This document shows positions 4,904 to 11,215 of a stretch of DNA of 11,215 nt, piece by piece. The stretch lies in contig JAGASB010000320.1 in assembly GCA_017621955.1 (NCBI GenBank), positions 1-11,215 on the forward strand, given 5' to 3'. Position 1 is the first letter of the stretch; each line of letters starts with the position of its first letter. A model generated the notes under the pieces. It saw only the letters and a program-made list of their open reading frames with translations, did no database searches and was not told the origin of the DNA. A program made the position numbers and the translations under genes. The stretch comes from Clostridia bacterium (GTDB taxonomy: Bacteria; Bacillota_A; Clostridia; Christensenellales; Borkfalkiaceae).

Positions 4904-6072
4904 GAGATTTTTTAAGCCATAGGGCAAAGAATATAAAACCGTCGGGTATACGAAAGTTTTTCGATTTAGCGGCTGAACGTGACGACGTGATATCGTTAGG
5001 CGTTGGCGAACCCGACTTTATAACTCCGTGGGAAATTAGAGATGCTGGCATACAGTCTATAAAAAGGGGGTACACACAGTACACCGCAAACAAAGGACTT
5101 ATGGCGCTTCGCACGGAAGTTTCCGAGTATTTAAAGGAAAATTACGACGTGGATTTTTCGGTTGACCAAACCATGATAACGGTTGGGGCGAGCGAAGCAA
5201 TCGACGTGTTTTTGCGTGCAACTGTAAACGAGGGGGATGAAGTTTTGATTCCCGACCCAAGTTACGTTTCGTATAAGCCGTGCGTAGAACTTAACGGTGG
5301 CGTTGCCGTGCCTATTGCTTGCGACGGCAAAAACGGGTTTAGGCTTACCCCAGAGCAACTTGAAAGCGCAATAACAGAAAAGACTAAAATTTTAATATTC
5401 CCTTATCCAAACAACCCAACGGGCGGTATTATGGAAAAGGAATATATAGAAAAACTAATTCCCGTAATCTTAAAGCACGACCTTTTGGTAATGTCTGACG
5501 AAATTTACGCTGAACTGACTTACGGTCAAAAACACTGCTCTATCGCAAGTTTTTCTGAACTTAAAGGTAGGGTTGCGTTAATAGGCGGATTTTCAAAGGC
5601 GTTCGCTATGACAGGTTGGCGTGTTGGGTATGCGTGCGCACCTAAGGAAATACTTGATACTATGCTAAAAATTCATCAGTATTCCATTATTTGTGCGCCC
5701 ATCTTTTCGCAGTACGCCGCACTTGCAGGGCTTAAACAGGGCAAGACTGACGGATTTAAGGCGGTCAAGGAAATGCGTTCTGAATACGATAAGCGCAGAA
5801 AGTTTATGCTTAAAACTTTTACCGAAATGGGCTTGGAGTGCTATGAGCCAAAGGGTTGTTTTTACATATTCCCGTGTGTAAAAAATATGGGGCTTACGGG
5901 TGATGAGTTTGCAAGAAAACTTCTTGACAGTAAAAAGGTAGCCGTCGTTCCAGGCGATGCGTTCGGGGAGTTCGGCAAGTATTACGTGCGTTGCTCTTAC
6001 GCATATTCAATGAAAAACTTACTTGATGCAACAGAAAGGATTGCAGAGTTTGTAAAAGAGCTTAAAAACTAG
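4900..6072 (+). CDS. Class I/II PLP-dependent aminotransferase (AlaT/AraT-like)
   Basis: The 390-residue enzyme has the full aspartate aminotransferase fold-type I set: SLGVGEPDF near the N-terminus, N172 in NNPTGG, D200 and Y203 in SDEIYAEL, the PLP Schiff-base Lys233 in GGFSKAFAMTGWRVGY, and the carboxylate-binding Arg364 in YYVRCSYAYS. It moves the amino group between an amino acid and a 2-oxo acid in the cytoplasm. The start IKPSGIRKFFDLAAERDDVISLGVGEPDF is typical of the Firmicutes group next to Lrp-type genes, where alanine or aromatic amino acids are common substrates; sequence alone does not choose. The ATG lies inside the ATGA overlap with the regulator gene, with no good ribosome binding site of its own, which indicates coupling. 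It ends with TAG; glf follows after 17 bp. Confidence 0.93.
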   Translation: MRDFLSHRAKNIKPSGIRKFFDLAAERDDVISLGVGEPDFITPWEIRDAGIQSIKRGYTQYTANKGLMALRTEVSEYLKENYDVDFSVDQTMITVGASEAIDVFLRATVNEGDEVLIPDPSYVSYKPCVELNGGVAVPIACDGKNGFRLTPEQLESAITEKTKILIFPYPNNPTGGIMEKEYIEKLIPVILKHDLLVMSDEIYAELTYGQKHCSIASFSELKGRVALIGGFSKAFAMTGWRVGYACAPKEILDTMLKIHQYSIICAPIFSQYAALAGLKQGKTDGFKAVKEMRSEYDKRRKFMLKTFTEMGLECYEPKGCFYIFPCVKNMGLTGDEFARKLLDSKKVAVVPGDAFGEFGKYYVRCSYAYSMKNLLDATERIAEFVKELKN

Positions 6073-6089
6073 ATTTATAGGGGTTTAAT

Positions 6090-7250
6090 ATGGAAAAAAT
6101 TATAATAGTAGGCGCTGGATTATCAGGCGCAACGATAGCAAGGCTTTTTGCGGATAGTGGTAAAGACGTTGTCGTTATGGATAAAAGAGAAACTATCGGC
6201 GGTAACGCTTACGACTGCATTGATAGAAACGGAATAATGATTCAACCTTACGGACCGCACATCTTCCACACTAGCGATAAAGGCGTGTTTGAGTTTTTAT
6301 CTAAGTTTACCGAATGGGAAAAGTATGAACACAAGGTGCTTGCTAAGGTTAGAAAGGATAAACTTGTTCCCGTACCATTTAACTTAACGTCACTTTTCGA
6401 CCTTTTCCCCAAGGATAAAGCCGAAAGAATTAAAGAGACGCTTATAAACGAAATAGGGTTAGATAAAAAAGTTCCTATACTTCAACTTAAACAGCACGAA
6501 AGCGCTGAAATAAGAAAGTTTGCCGACTTCGTTTACAAAAATATATTCTATATTTACACGATGAAACAGTGGGGATTTAAGCCCGAACAACTTGGCGAAG
6601 CGGTTATGAACCGTGTACCCGTTTACGTTTCGTATGAAGACAGATATTTTACCGATACTTATCAGTATATGCCAAAGGACGGATTTACTGAGATGATAAG
6701 TAACATTTTGCGCCACCCAAGGATTACCTTAAAACTTGGCACGGACGCTAAAAAGGAATTAACATTATCGGACGGTGAGATTTTCTTTGGCGGAAAACCA
6801 CTTGACGGAATGCTTATCTATACGGGTTGTGTTGACGAATTGTTTGATTATAAACACGGCGTTCTTCCGTATAGAAGTTTAAAGTTTAAGTTTAAGACAA
6901 TTAAAAAAGAGTCTTATCAACCGGCGGCGGTTGTAAACTACACAACTTCGCATAAGTACACCAGAATATCAGAATTTACTAAGTTTACTTGTAAGCCACA
7001 AGAAAATACGGTTATAGTGAAAGAATATTCAAAATCGTTCAAAAAGGGCAAGGATATCCCTTATTATCCTATTCCTATTGAAAAGAACCACGCACACTAT
7101 GCAAAATACCAAGAAGAAGCAAAGACGTATAAAAACCTTTATCTTTTAGGTAGACTTGCAAACTACAAGTACATAAATATGGACGTGGCAGTTAGAAACG
7201 CAATGACTCTTTTTGAAGAGATTAACGACGTAGCGGATACGCAAGAATAA
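6090..7250 (+). CDS. glf: UDP-galactopyranose mutase
   Basis: The flavoenzyme (EC 5.4.99.9) interconverts UDP-galactopyranose and UDP-galactofuranose in the cytoplasm, supplying galactofuranose for surface glycans. The 386 residues match the bacterial family length. The N-terminus has the FAD-binding Rossmann motif IIVGAGLSGATIA with the acidic residue in VVVMDKRETIGGNAYD, then YGPHIFHTSD. The substrate-site block YTMKQWG (Trp161), NRVPV (Arg175), RYFTDTYQYMPKDGFT and YRSLKF (Arg262) correspond by motif to the key Trp and the two phosphate-contacting arginines of the Klebsiella enzyme. The C-terminal FAD block LGRLANYKYINMDVAVRNAM is present. AGGGG stands 8 nt before the ATG. The 17-bp gap after the aminotransferase leaves little room for a separate promoter. 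All essential residues that I can place are present. Confidence 0.96.
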   Translation: MEKIIIVGAGLSGATIARLFADSGKDVVVMDKRETIGGNAYDCIDRNGIMIQPYGPHIFHTSDKGVFEFLSKFTEWEKYEHKVLAKVRKDKLVPVPFNLTSLFDLFPKDKAERIKETLINEIGLDKKVPILQLKQHESAEIRKFADFVYKNIFYIYTMKQWGFKPEQLGEAVMNRVPVYVSYEDRYFTDTYQYMPKDGFTEMISNILRHPRITLKLGTDAKKELTLSDGEIFFGGKPLDGMLIYTGCVDELFDYKHGVLPYRSLKFKFKTIKKESYQPAAVVNYTTSHKYTRISEFTKFTCKPQENTVIVKEYSKSFKKGKDIPYYPIPIEKNHAHYAKYQEEAKTYKNLYLLGRLANYKYINMDVAVRNAMTLFEEINDVADTQE

Positions 7251-7293
7251 TCTTTTAAGCGCATAAGGATTTTACATAAAGGAAAAAGTAAAG

Positions 7294-8085
7294 ATGGCAA
7301 AAGAAAAAGTTAAGATATTCGTATCCTGTCACAAGCCGTTTTTCACGGCGGATAACGAAGTCGTTACGCCAATTCAAGTCGGTACGGTTTTTAAGGAAAA
7401 GTTTGACGGAATGCTCCACGATGACGATGGGGATAATATTTCCGAAAAAAACAAAAGGTACTGCGAACTAACCGCTCAGTATTATGCGTGGAAGAACGTA
7501 GACGCTGATTATTACGGGTTTATGCATTACAGAAGATATTTATCTTTTGCGGACAAAAAGTTTTTTTGTACACCGTATAAAAATCCTAAGGCAAAAATAC
7601 TTGACGAAAAAAGTATAAAAAAACTTAAACTTAACGAGCAAAATATTATAGATAAAGTCAGTGGTTACGATGCAATACTACCTAAGAAAATGACGTTTAT
7701 TCCGGGTAATTATAATTGGTATAAGCGCTCAAAGGGGCATTATATAAGGGACTTGGATTTTTGTTTTGACGTAATAAAAACGGATTATCCTGAAATTTAT
7801 CCGTTCGCGTTAGAACACAAGCGCAAGCACAAAGCGTATATGTGTAATATGTTCGTGCTTAAAAAAGAATACTTTGATAGGTACTGCAAGTTTCTTTTCG
7901 ATATTTTAGATAAGCACGAAAAAGAATTCGACTGCTTAGACTACGATACTTATGCGTATAGGGTAAGCGGGTTTTTATCCGAACGACTTTTCGACGTGTT
8001 TATGCGTTATCTTATAAAAGTTGAAAAGATTAAAGTCAAAACTGTTCAATGGGTCGCTTATAAAGAAGTGCCTGTTAAAAAATAA
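7294..8085 (+). CDS. DUF4422 domain protein, probable glycosyltransferase
   Basis: The 263-residue soluble protein is essentially one DUF4422 domain (PF14393). It has an N-terminal strand VKIFVSCHKPFF, the region DNISEKNKRYCELTAQYYAWKN, the strongly conserved YYGFMHYRRYLSF (about residues 84-96), YDAILPKK, YMCNMFVLKKEYFDRYCKFLFDIL, and YAYRVSGFLSERLFDVFMRYL near the end. Such proteins are commonly found in capsule and exopolysaccharide loci and are thought to be sugar transferases, but I know of no firm assignment of donor or acceptor. Because it directly follows glf (43 bp), the simplest reading is a galactofuranosyltransferase or another transferase of the same glycan; that is inference. 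AAGGA lies about 11 nt before ATG 7294. No signal peptide or membrane helix is present. A terminator follows. Confidence 0.87.
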   Translation: MAKEKVKIFVSCHKPFFTADNEVVTPIQVGTVFKEKFDGMLHDDDGDNISEKNKRYCELTAQYYAWKNVDADYYGFMHYRRYLSFADKKFFCTPYKNPKAKILDEKSIKKLKLNEQNIIDKVSGYDAILPKKMTFIPGNYNWYKRSKGHYIRDLDFCFDVIKTDYPEIYPFALEHKRKHKAYMCNMFVLKKEYFDRYCKFLFDILDKHEKEFDCLDYDTYAYRVSGFLSERLFDVFMRYLIKVEKIKVKTVQWVAYKEVPVKK

Positions 8086-8100
8086 TAAAACGTACATAAA

Positions 8101-8131
8101 AAAACGGAACTTTGGTAAAAGTTCCGTTTTT
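8101..8131. terminator. Bidirectional terminator after the glf-DUF4422 run
   Basis: AAAACGGAACTTT (8101-8113) and AAAGTTCCGTTTT (8118-8130) form a perfect 13-bp stem with loop GGTA, with A-runs on the left and T-runs on the right. It separates the plus-strand run from the converging flippase-like gene. Confidence 0.93.
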
Positions 8132-8155
8132 GATTGTTTAATTTATTAAATTTAA

Positions 8156-9538
8156 TTATTCGCTTTTTTCGGCTTCGTTTGCCATTACTTCAAGTGGGGC
8201 AAGCGCGGCTTCTGCGGCTAAGCGCTTTGCGTCCGCTTTTTTCTTGATGGTTGCAAAGATAAAGCCGATAATTAAGGTGCTGTAAAAACTTAACACACGC
8301 CAAGTTAGCATTGATGGGAAAGCAAGCCCTGCGGCTTGTATTCCTGCGCTGAACAACAAGAAGAACGATAGGTCCGCCGCACCAGAGTTTCCTGGGGTGG
8401 GGATAAATGTTATAGATGCGTACAAAATAAAGCAAATTGTAACTACTTGTAGCCATTCTATTATAGGACTAACGTCAGGGTTATGATAGCCAAATGCCTT
8501 TAAGCAAAAGTATGCGATTGACGTGCTTGCAAGGTTTTCAATAAAACTTATAAAGAAAGTTGAAAAGAAAACTAACGGATTTGCAGCAATCTTTTTTAAG
8601 CAGTGAGAGTTGTGAACAACCGTCTTTATAGTTTTTGCCGTAGTTTCCTTTGGGTTTTTAACAACGCGAAGTTTGCTCCCTAAATTCATTACAACGTGAA
8701 CCAACTTAGCGCCAACTTTTGGTAGAATTGAGAACAAAACTACGACCGACGGCATTGCTATACAGCATATAAGTCCTATTACAGCAAGCACTTGGAAAAC
8801 CGCAGGGAAAACACCTGTTATGTGTGCGGGTGTGCCCAAAGTGTTTGCATTAAACAACACTAACGAAATAATGTCTAATATTACGAAAGCGAACTGGTTT
8901 AGAAAGAAAGTTGCAATCGGAAGTGAAGCGGCAACGCCACCGTGAACGCCGTGTTTTGAAAGGTGATAGATTTCAAACGGCTGACCACCAACGGCAAGCG
9001 GAGTAATGTTGTTGTAGTAAATACCGATAATACCCGTTTCAACACAAGTTCTAAAATGAGCTTTACCCGTTAAGGCTTTACACATTATAGAGAGTTTTGA
9101 ACCCTTGCAAAGATAGGCAAGAAGCAAACAGAGCATTCCGCATATAAGGAAAGGCCAACCTTGTGCGAATATCGCTAAAAGTTCTTGAATTGACGGAAAC
9201 CTTTTACCCGAAGCAAAAAAGTCAGTATATGCAGTATAAGCAAGAATGCCAACGACCACTACGATAAACGCAATGGTAACGACGGTTTTAAGCGTCCTTT
9301 GGCGATTGCTGATATTTTCTTCCTTTTTAATACCTAGCGCCCTTTCAACCGCCATTTTACTGCGGGTGCCTTTTTGAGACTTCAATTTAACGAAGTCGTT
9401 TTTTTCTGACAAAGAAAGTGTTTTAGCGCGTTGCTCTAAATATTCTTGCTCAGAAATTTCCACAACGATAGGCTCGTTGGTTTTTGCGTCAAATTCAATC
9501 TTTTTGACGGTAGTTTGGTCTTTATTTTTCTTTTTCAT
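8156..9538 (-). CDS. LPG_synthase_TM / UPF0104 family flippase-like membrane protein with charged N-terminal extension
   Basis: The 460-residue protein has a charged cytoplasmic N-terminal region of about 85 residues (KKKNKDQTTVKKIEFD, then EQEYLEQRAKTLSLSEKNDFV). About eight membrane helices follow, in the order of the lysylphosphatidylglycerol synthase transmembrane family (PF03706). The conserved block YYNNITPLAVGGQPFEIYHLSKHG lies near the second and third helices, and the late motif FIPTPGNSGAADLSF corresponds to the family PTPGGxGAxE, with Asp in place of Glu. There is no C-terminal lysyltransferase domain, so it is not a full MprF. Proteins of this type are thought to flip or bind lipid-linked substrates in the membrane. 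A divergent glycosyltransferase suggests a shared glycolipid or glycan path. The start is ATG 9538: an earlier ATG at 9559 lies upstream of the -10 box and cannot be transcribed from the visible promoter. No ribosome binding site precedes 9538. Confidence 0.88.
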   Translation of the reverse strand: MKKKNKDQTTVKKIEFDAKTNEPIVVEISEQEYLEQRAKTLSLSEKNDFVKLKSQKGTRSKMAVERALGIKKEENISNRQRTLKTVVTIAFIVVVVGILAYTAYTDFFASGKRFPSIQELLAIFAQGWPFLICGMLCLLLAYLCKGSKLSIMCKALTGKAHFRTCVETGIIGIYYNNITPLAVGGQPFEIYHLSKHGVHGGVAASLPIATFFLNQFAFVILDIISLVLFNANTLGTPAHITGVFPAVFQVLAVIGLICCIAMPSVVVLFSILPKVGAKLVHVVMNLGSKLRVVKNPKETTAKTIKTVVHNSHCLKKIAANPLVFFSTFFISFIENLASTSIAYFCLKAFGYHNPDVSPIIEWLQVVTICFILYASITFIPTPGNSGAADLSFFLLFSAGIQAAGLAFPSMLTWRVLSFYSTLIIGFIFATIKKKADAKRLAAEAALAPLEVMANEAEKSE

Positions 9539-9547
9539 AACTATTGT

Positions 9548-9576
9548 ATTATAGAACAAACAAATTGATTTGTCAA
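9548..9576 (-). promoter_or_regulatory. Perfect sigma-A promoter giving a near-leaderless transcript
   Basis: On the minus strand TTGACA (9576-9571), a 17-bp spacer and TATAAT (9553-9548) match consensus exactly. With the usual 6-7 nt to the start point, RNA begins near 9541, only about 3 nt before ATG 9538. No Shine-Dalgarno sequence fits in that leader. Confidence 0.88.
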
Positions 9577-9604
9577 CGAAATAAATGATTTTTTATAAAT
9601 AGGC

Positions 9605-9633
9605 TTGACATATCAAGCGTTATGTATTAAAAT
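9605..9633 (+). promoter_or_regulatory. Sigma-A promoter for the GT4 gene
   Basis: TTGACA (9605-9610), a 17-bp spacer and TAAAAT (9628-9633) precede the GT4 gene. The -35 lies inside a short inverted repeat, CTTGA (9604-9608) and TCAAG (9613-9617), which might be an operator. The -35 boxes of the two divergent promoters are 28 bp apart. Confidence 0.85.
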
Positions 9634-9660
9634 AACTGTGTACATTAGGAGGAGTTTAAT

Positions 9661-10809
9661 TTGAAAATTGCAATGTTTACCGACAGTTTTCTACCTGGGA
9701 TTGGCGGTACGGAAAACGTCGTATTAAAGCTTGCTCAAATTCTTTCCGAAGAGCACGAAGTTATGGTTTTTGCGCCAAGTTATCATAAACCTTATGAAGA
9801 AAAGTTAAATCTTCCGTTTAAGGTCGCAAGAACTTTCAGTATACAAGCAAGCAAAAACGACTTTTGGGCGCACCCCAAACTTACCAAAGGTTTTAGAAAG
9901 AAAGTTGACGAATTTTGTCCCGACGTAATACATACGCATACACTTGGAATGATGGCTGACTATGCAAACGCGTACGGTAAAAAGCACAATATCCCTGTAA
10001 TTTGCACGGTACATACTAAATACGCCTATTGTTATAAGTATGCTGCAAAATTCGATTTTATTGTAAAAATCTTGCTTAACAGAGTAATTAAGCGCGCACA
10101 GAATGCCGATTTGGTAACTTCGGTTTCTTATTCGATGATTCCCGAACTTGCTTCTTACGGACTCAATAAGGACGTTACGGTTATTAAAAACGGTATTGAT
10201 AGACACTGTGATAAAGGCTTTGTTTGTGCAGAAAAGAATGATAAATTCACTATAATTTACGTCGGCACTATTATAGATTATAAAAATTTGGGCTTTTCGC
10301 TTAAAGCGCTTGCCCAGTTAAAGAAGAAAACTTCGGACTTTGTTTTTTATATGGTTGGTCGTGGTCCGCACGAAAGAAAGTTCCGCCGTATGATTAAAAA
10401 ACTTGGATTAACCGACAACGTGGTTATGACGGGTGCTATTACCGATAGGGAAAAACTTTATAAAATTGTAACTTCTGCCGATATATGCTTGTTCACAAGC
10501 ATATTTGACAACGATAGTCTTGTTTTGTTAGAATGTGCCGATGCTGGTATACCCGTTATGGTTCTTAAAGATACAGGTTCTTCCGAAAGGATTAAAGACG
10601 GACACAACGGCTTTATAGTAGAAAACGACGAACGTGCGGTGGCAGATAAACTGTTTGAACTTATGGATAAACGCGATTATTTGCGTGAAATCGGTTCAAA
10701 CGGCTGTGGAAAACTTGTTTCTTGGAAAGAAGCAGTAAAAGAATACGAAAAAGTTTATCAAGATTTGATAAATAAAACGCAACAACAAGTTGCTGTAACC
10801 AAAGAATAA
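9661..10809 (+). CDS. GT4-family glycosyltransferase (GT-B fold), TTG start
   Basis: The 382-residue GT-B glycosyltransferase has the N-terminal acceptor half with MFTDSFLPGIGGTENVVLKLAQIL and VIHTHTLGMMADYA. The linker VIKNGID follows, then the C-terminal donor half with IIYVGTIIDYKNLGFSLKAL, FYMVGRGPHE, VVMTGAITDREKLYKIVTSADICLFTSIFDNDSLVLLECADAGIPV and the closing HNGFIVEND. The retaining-enzyme E-x7-E motif reads Asp283-x7-Glu291, an Asp variant I associate with a GT4 subgroup having DxxSLV. The order resembles diacylglycerol glucosyltransferases and PimB-like enzymes, so the acceptor may be a lipid; donor and acceptor are not set by sequence. It starts with TTG 9661 behind AGGAGG (7 nt), at the first residue of the family pattern (MKIAMFTDSF). 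It is divergent from the flippase-like gene. Confidence 0.92.
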   Translation: MKIAMFTDSFLPGIGGTENVVLKLAQILSEEHEVMVFAPSYHKPYEEKLNLPFKVARTFSIQASKNDFWAHPKLTKGFRKKVDEFCPDVIHTHTLGMMADYANAYGKKHNIPVICTVHTKYAYCYKYAAKFDFIVKILLNRVIKRAQNADLVTSVSYSMIPELASYGLNKDVTVIKNGIDRHCDKGFVCAEKNDKFTIIYVGTIIDYKNLGFSLKALAQLKKKTSDFVFYMVGRGPHERKFRRMIKKLGLTDNVVMTGAITDREKLYKIVTSADICLFTSIFDNDSLVLLECADAGIPVMVLKDTGSSERIKDGHNGFIVENDERAVADKLFELMDKRDYLREIGSNGCGKLVSWKEAVKEYEKVYQDLINKTQQQVAVTKE

Positions 10810-10892
10810 AATAAACGTTATTTCATAAAAGAACCAAAAAACCGCACGAAAGTGCAATATACATAGGGATTTTTAAGCAATAATAAAAGTGT

Positions 10893-10934
10893 AGCCCACT
10901 ATACTTCGCAAAATGCGAAATGTAGTGGGCTTTT
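10893..10934 (+). terminator. Terminator downstream of the GT4 gene
   Basis: AGCCCACTA (10893-10901) and TAGTGGGCT (10923-10931) form the outer 9-bp stem. TTCGCA (10905-10910) and TGCGAA (10914-10919) form the inner stem around AAA. TTT follows directly. It lies about 85 bp after the GT4 stop. Confidence 0.78.
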
Positions 10935-10955
10935 CATATCCACAAAAAATTAAAT

Positions 10956-11211
10956 CAATATAGTGATATTTTTAGCCTTGTGGCTAAAAGTGATATTGTT
11001 TACGCAGTAAACAGTTTAGCCGAGCGAAGCGAACGCCAACTGCGTAAGCAGTTTTATTTTGACTTGCAGTCAAAGTTATATTATATTTGCCACAACTTTC
11101 CCGAAAGGGAAAATAAAACTTTGCGTAGCAAAATATCACTGCGTAAGCAATATAACTTGCCGTTAGGCAAATATAGTTGTGGCGTAGCAATAATCCCTAT
11201 CGCTACGCCAC
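10956..11211 (+). repeat. Cluster of short palindromes / possible structured RNA element
   Basis: At least eight perfect stem-loops follow each other. These are TTTTAGCC/GGCTAAAA (10970-10989, loop TTGT), GTTTAC/GTAAAC (10998-11012, GCA), AACTGC/GCAGTT (11038-11053, GTAA) and TTTGACT/AGTCAAA (11058-11074, TGC). Next come TTTCCC/GGGAAA (11097-11112, GAAA), TTTGC/GCAAA (11120-11132, GTA), TTGCC/GGCAA (11157-11170, GTTA) and GTGGCGTAGC/GCTACGCCAC (11179-11211). A weaker one surrounds GTAA at 11143-11146. GCCACAAC (11089-11096) can pair with GTTGTGGC (11176-11183), enclosing four of the hairpins as a multi-branched fold. AGTGATATT occurs at 10962-10970 and 10989-10997, with an inverted copy at 11132-11140. 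GNRA loops on the plus strand favour a plus-strand RNA. The family is not recognised; a palindromic mobile repeat is equally possible. Confidence 0.7.
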
Positions 11212-11215
11212 TAAA

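Larger units (their letters stand above)
10810..11215. other. Non-coding end region: terminator followed by hairpin cluster
   Basis: These 406 bases contain no credible gene. A 68-residue minus-strand frame at 10984-11190 is made of hairpin sequence and has no ribosome binding site. From left to right it holds a small GAAA-loop hairpin (GCAC 10844-10847 with GTGC 10852-10855), ATAGGGATT at 10863-10871, a terminator, then at least nine stem-loops up to 11211. The inverted copy AATCCCTAT lies at 11192-11200. Confidence 0.75.

Noticed and set aside
9539..9559. Earlier ATG (9559) as start of the flippase-like protein
   Set aside because: It lies upstream of the TATAAT box of the only visible promoter and so would not be in the transcript; the added residues are encoded by the promoter itself.
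10984..11190. 68-residue minus-strand open frame in the right-end region
   Set aside because: It consists of the arms and loops of the hairpin cluster, lacks a ribosome binding site and resembles no protein family. The base pairing explains the sequence better than coding does.
10894..11211. CRISPR array
   Set aside because: The repeated units are short palindromes of differing sequence, without a constant repeat or regular spacers, and no cas gene is near.

Overview
The window looks like a low-GC, Gram-positive, spore-forming member of the Clostridia, probably an uncultivated gut or animal-associated lineage. The grounds are the C-terminus of a YpeB germination protein, two small Coat_F-type proteins, strong AGGAGG-type ribosome binding sites, A+T-rich sigma-A promoters and the gene families present. 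TAA, TAG and TGA all end genes here, so the genetic code appears standard.

Left part (1-4275): the end of ypeB converges on an L-rhamnose isomerase gene (minus strand) across a shared terminator. The isomerase gene is full length but has an in-frame TAA at codon 38, where the family has Gln. Two small spore-coat-like genes form a tiny operon (1804-2295). It converges on a four-helix membrane protein of the DUF1461/TIGR01906 (Lit-like) family. Divergent from that gene, with its -35 box only 5 bp away, is queT. QueT is the substrate-binding (S) subunit of an ECF transporter for queuosine precursors, and its leader has a terminator/antiterminator layout fitting a preQ1-type riboswitch. A DUF378 membrane protein and an unknown 86-aa protein follow on the minus strand. 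A long hairpin between them buries the DUF378 ribosome binding site.

Middle part (4276-8131): one strong promoter drives a tightly packed run of four genes: an Lrp/AsnC-family regulator, a class I/II PLP aminotransferase (4-bp overlap), UDP-galactopyranose mutase (glf) and a DUF4422 protein that is probably a glycosyltransferase. A clear terminator closes the run. Glf makes UDP-galactofuranose, and DUF4422 proteins are often seen in surface polysaccharide loci, so a galactofuranose-containing surface glycan is likely.

Right part (8156-11215): a flippase-like membrane protein (LPG_synthase_TM/UPF0104 family, minus strand) and a GT4 glycosyltransferase (plus strand, TTG start) diverge from adjacent consensus promoters. 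The membrane-protein promoter leaves an untranslated leader of only about 3 nt. Together with glf and DUF4422, this makes the right half a cell-envelope glycan/glycolipid region. The last ~400 bp carry no credible gene. They hold a terminator and then a dense series of short hairpins, many with GNRA-type tetraloops on the plus strand, plus an 8-bp long-range pairing and a 9-bp inverted repeat near the edges. This looks like a structured RNA or a palindromic mobile repeat, and I do not recognise the family.
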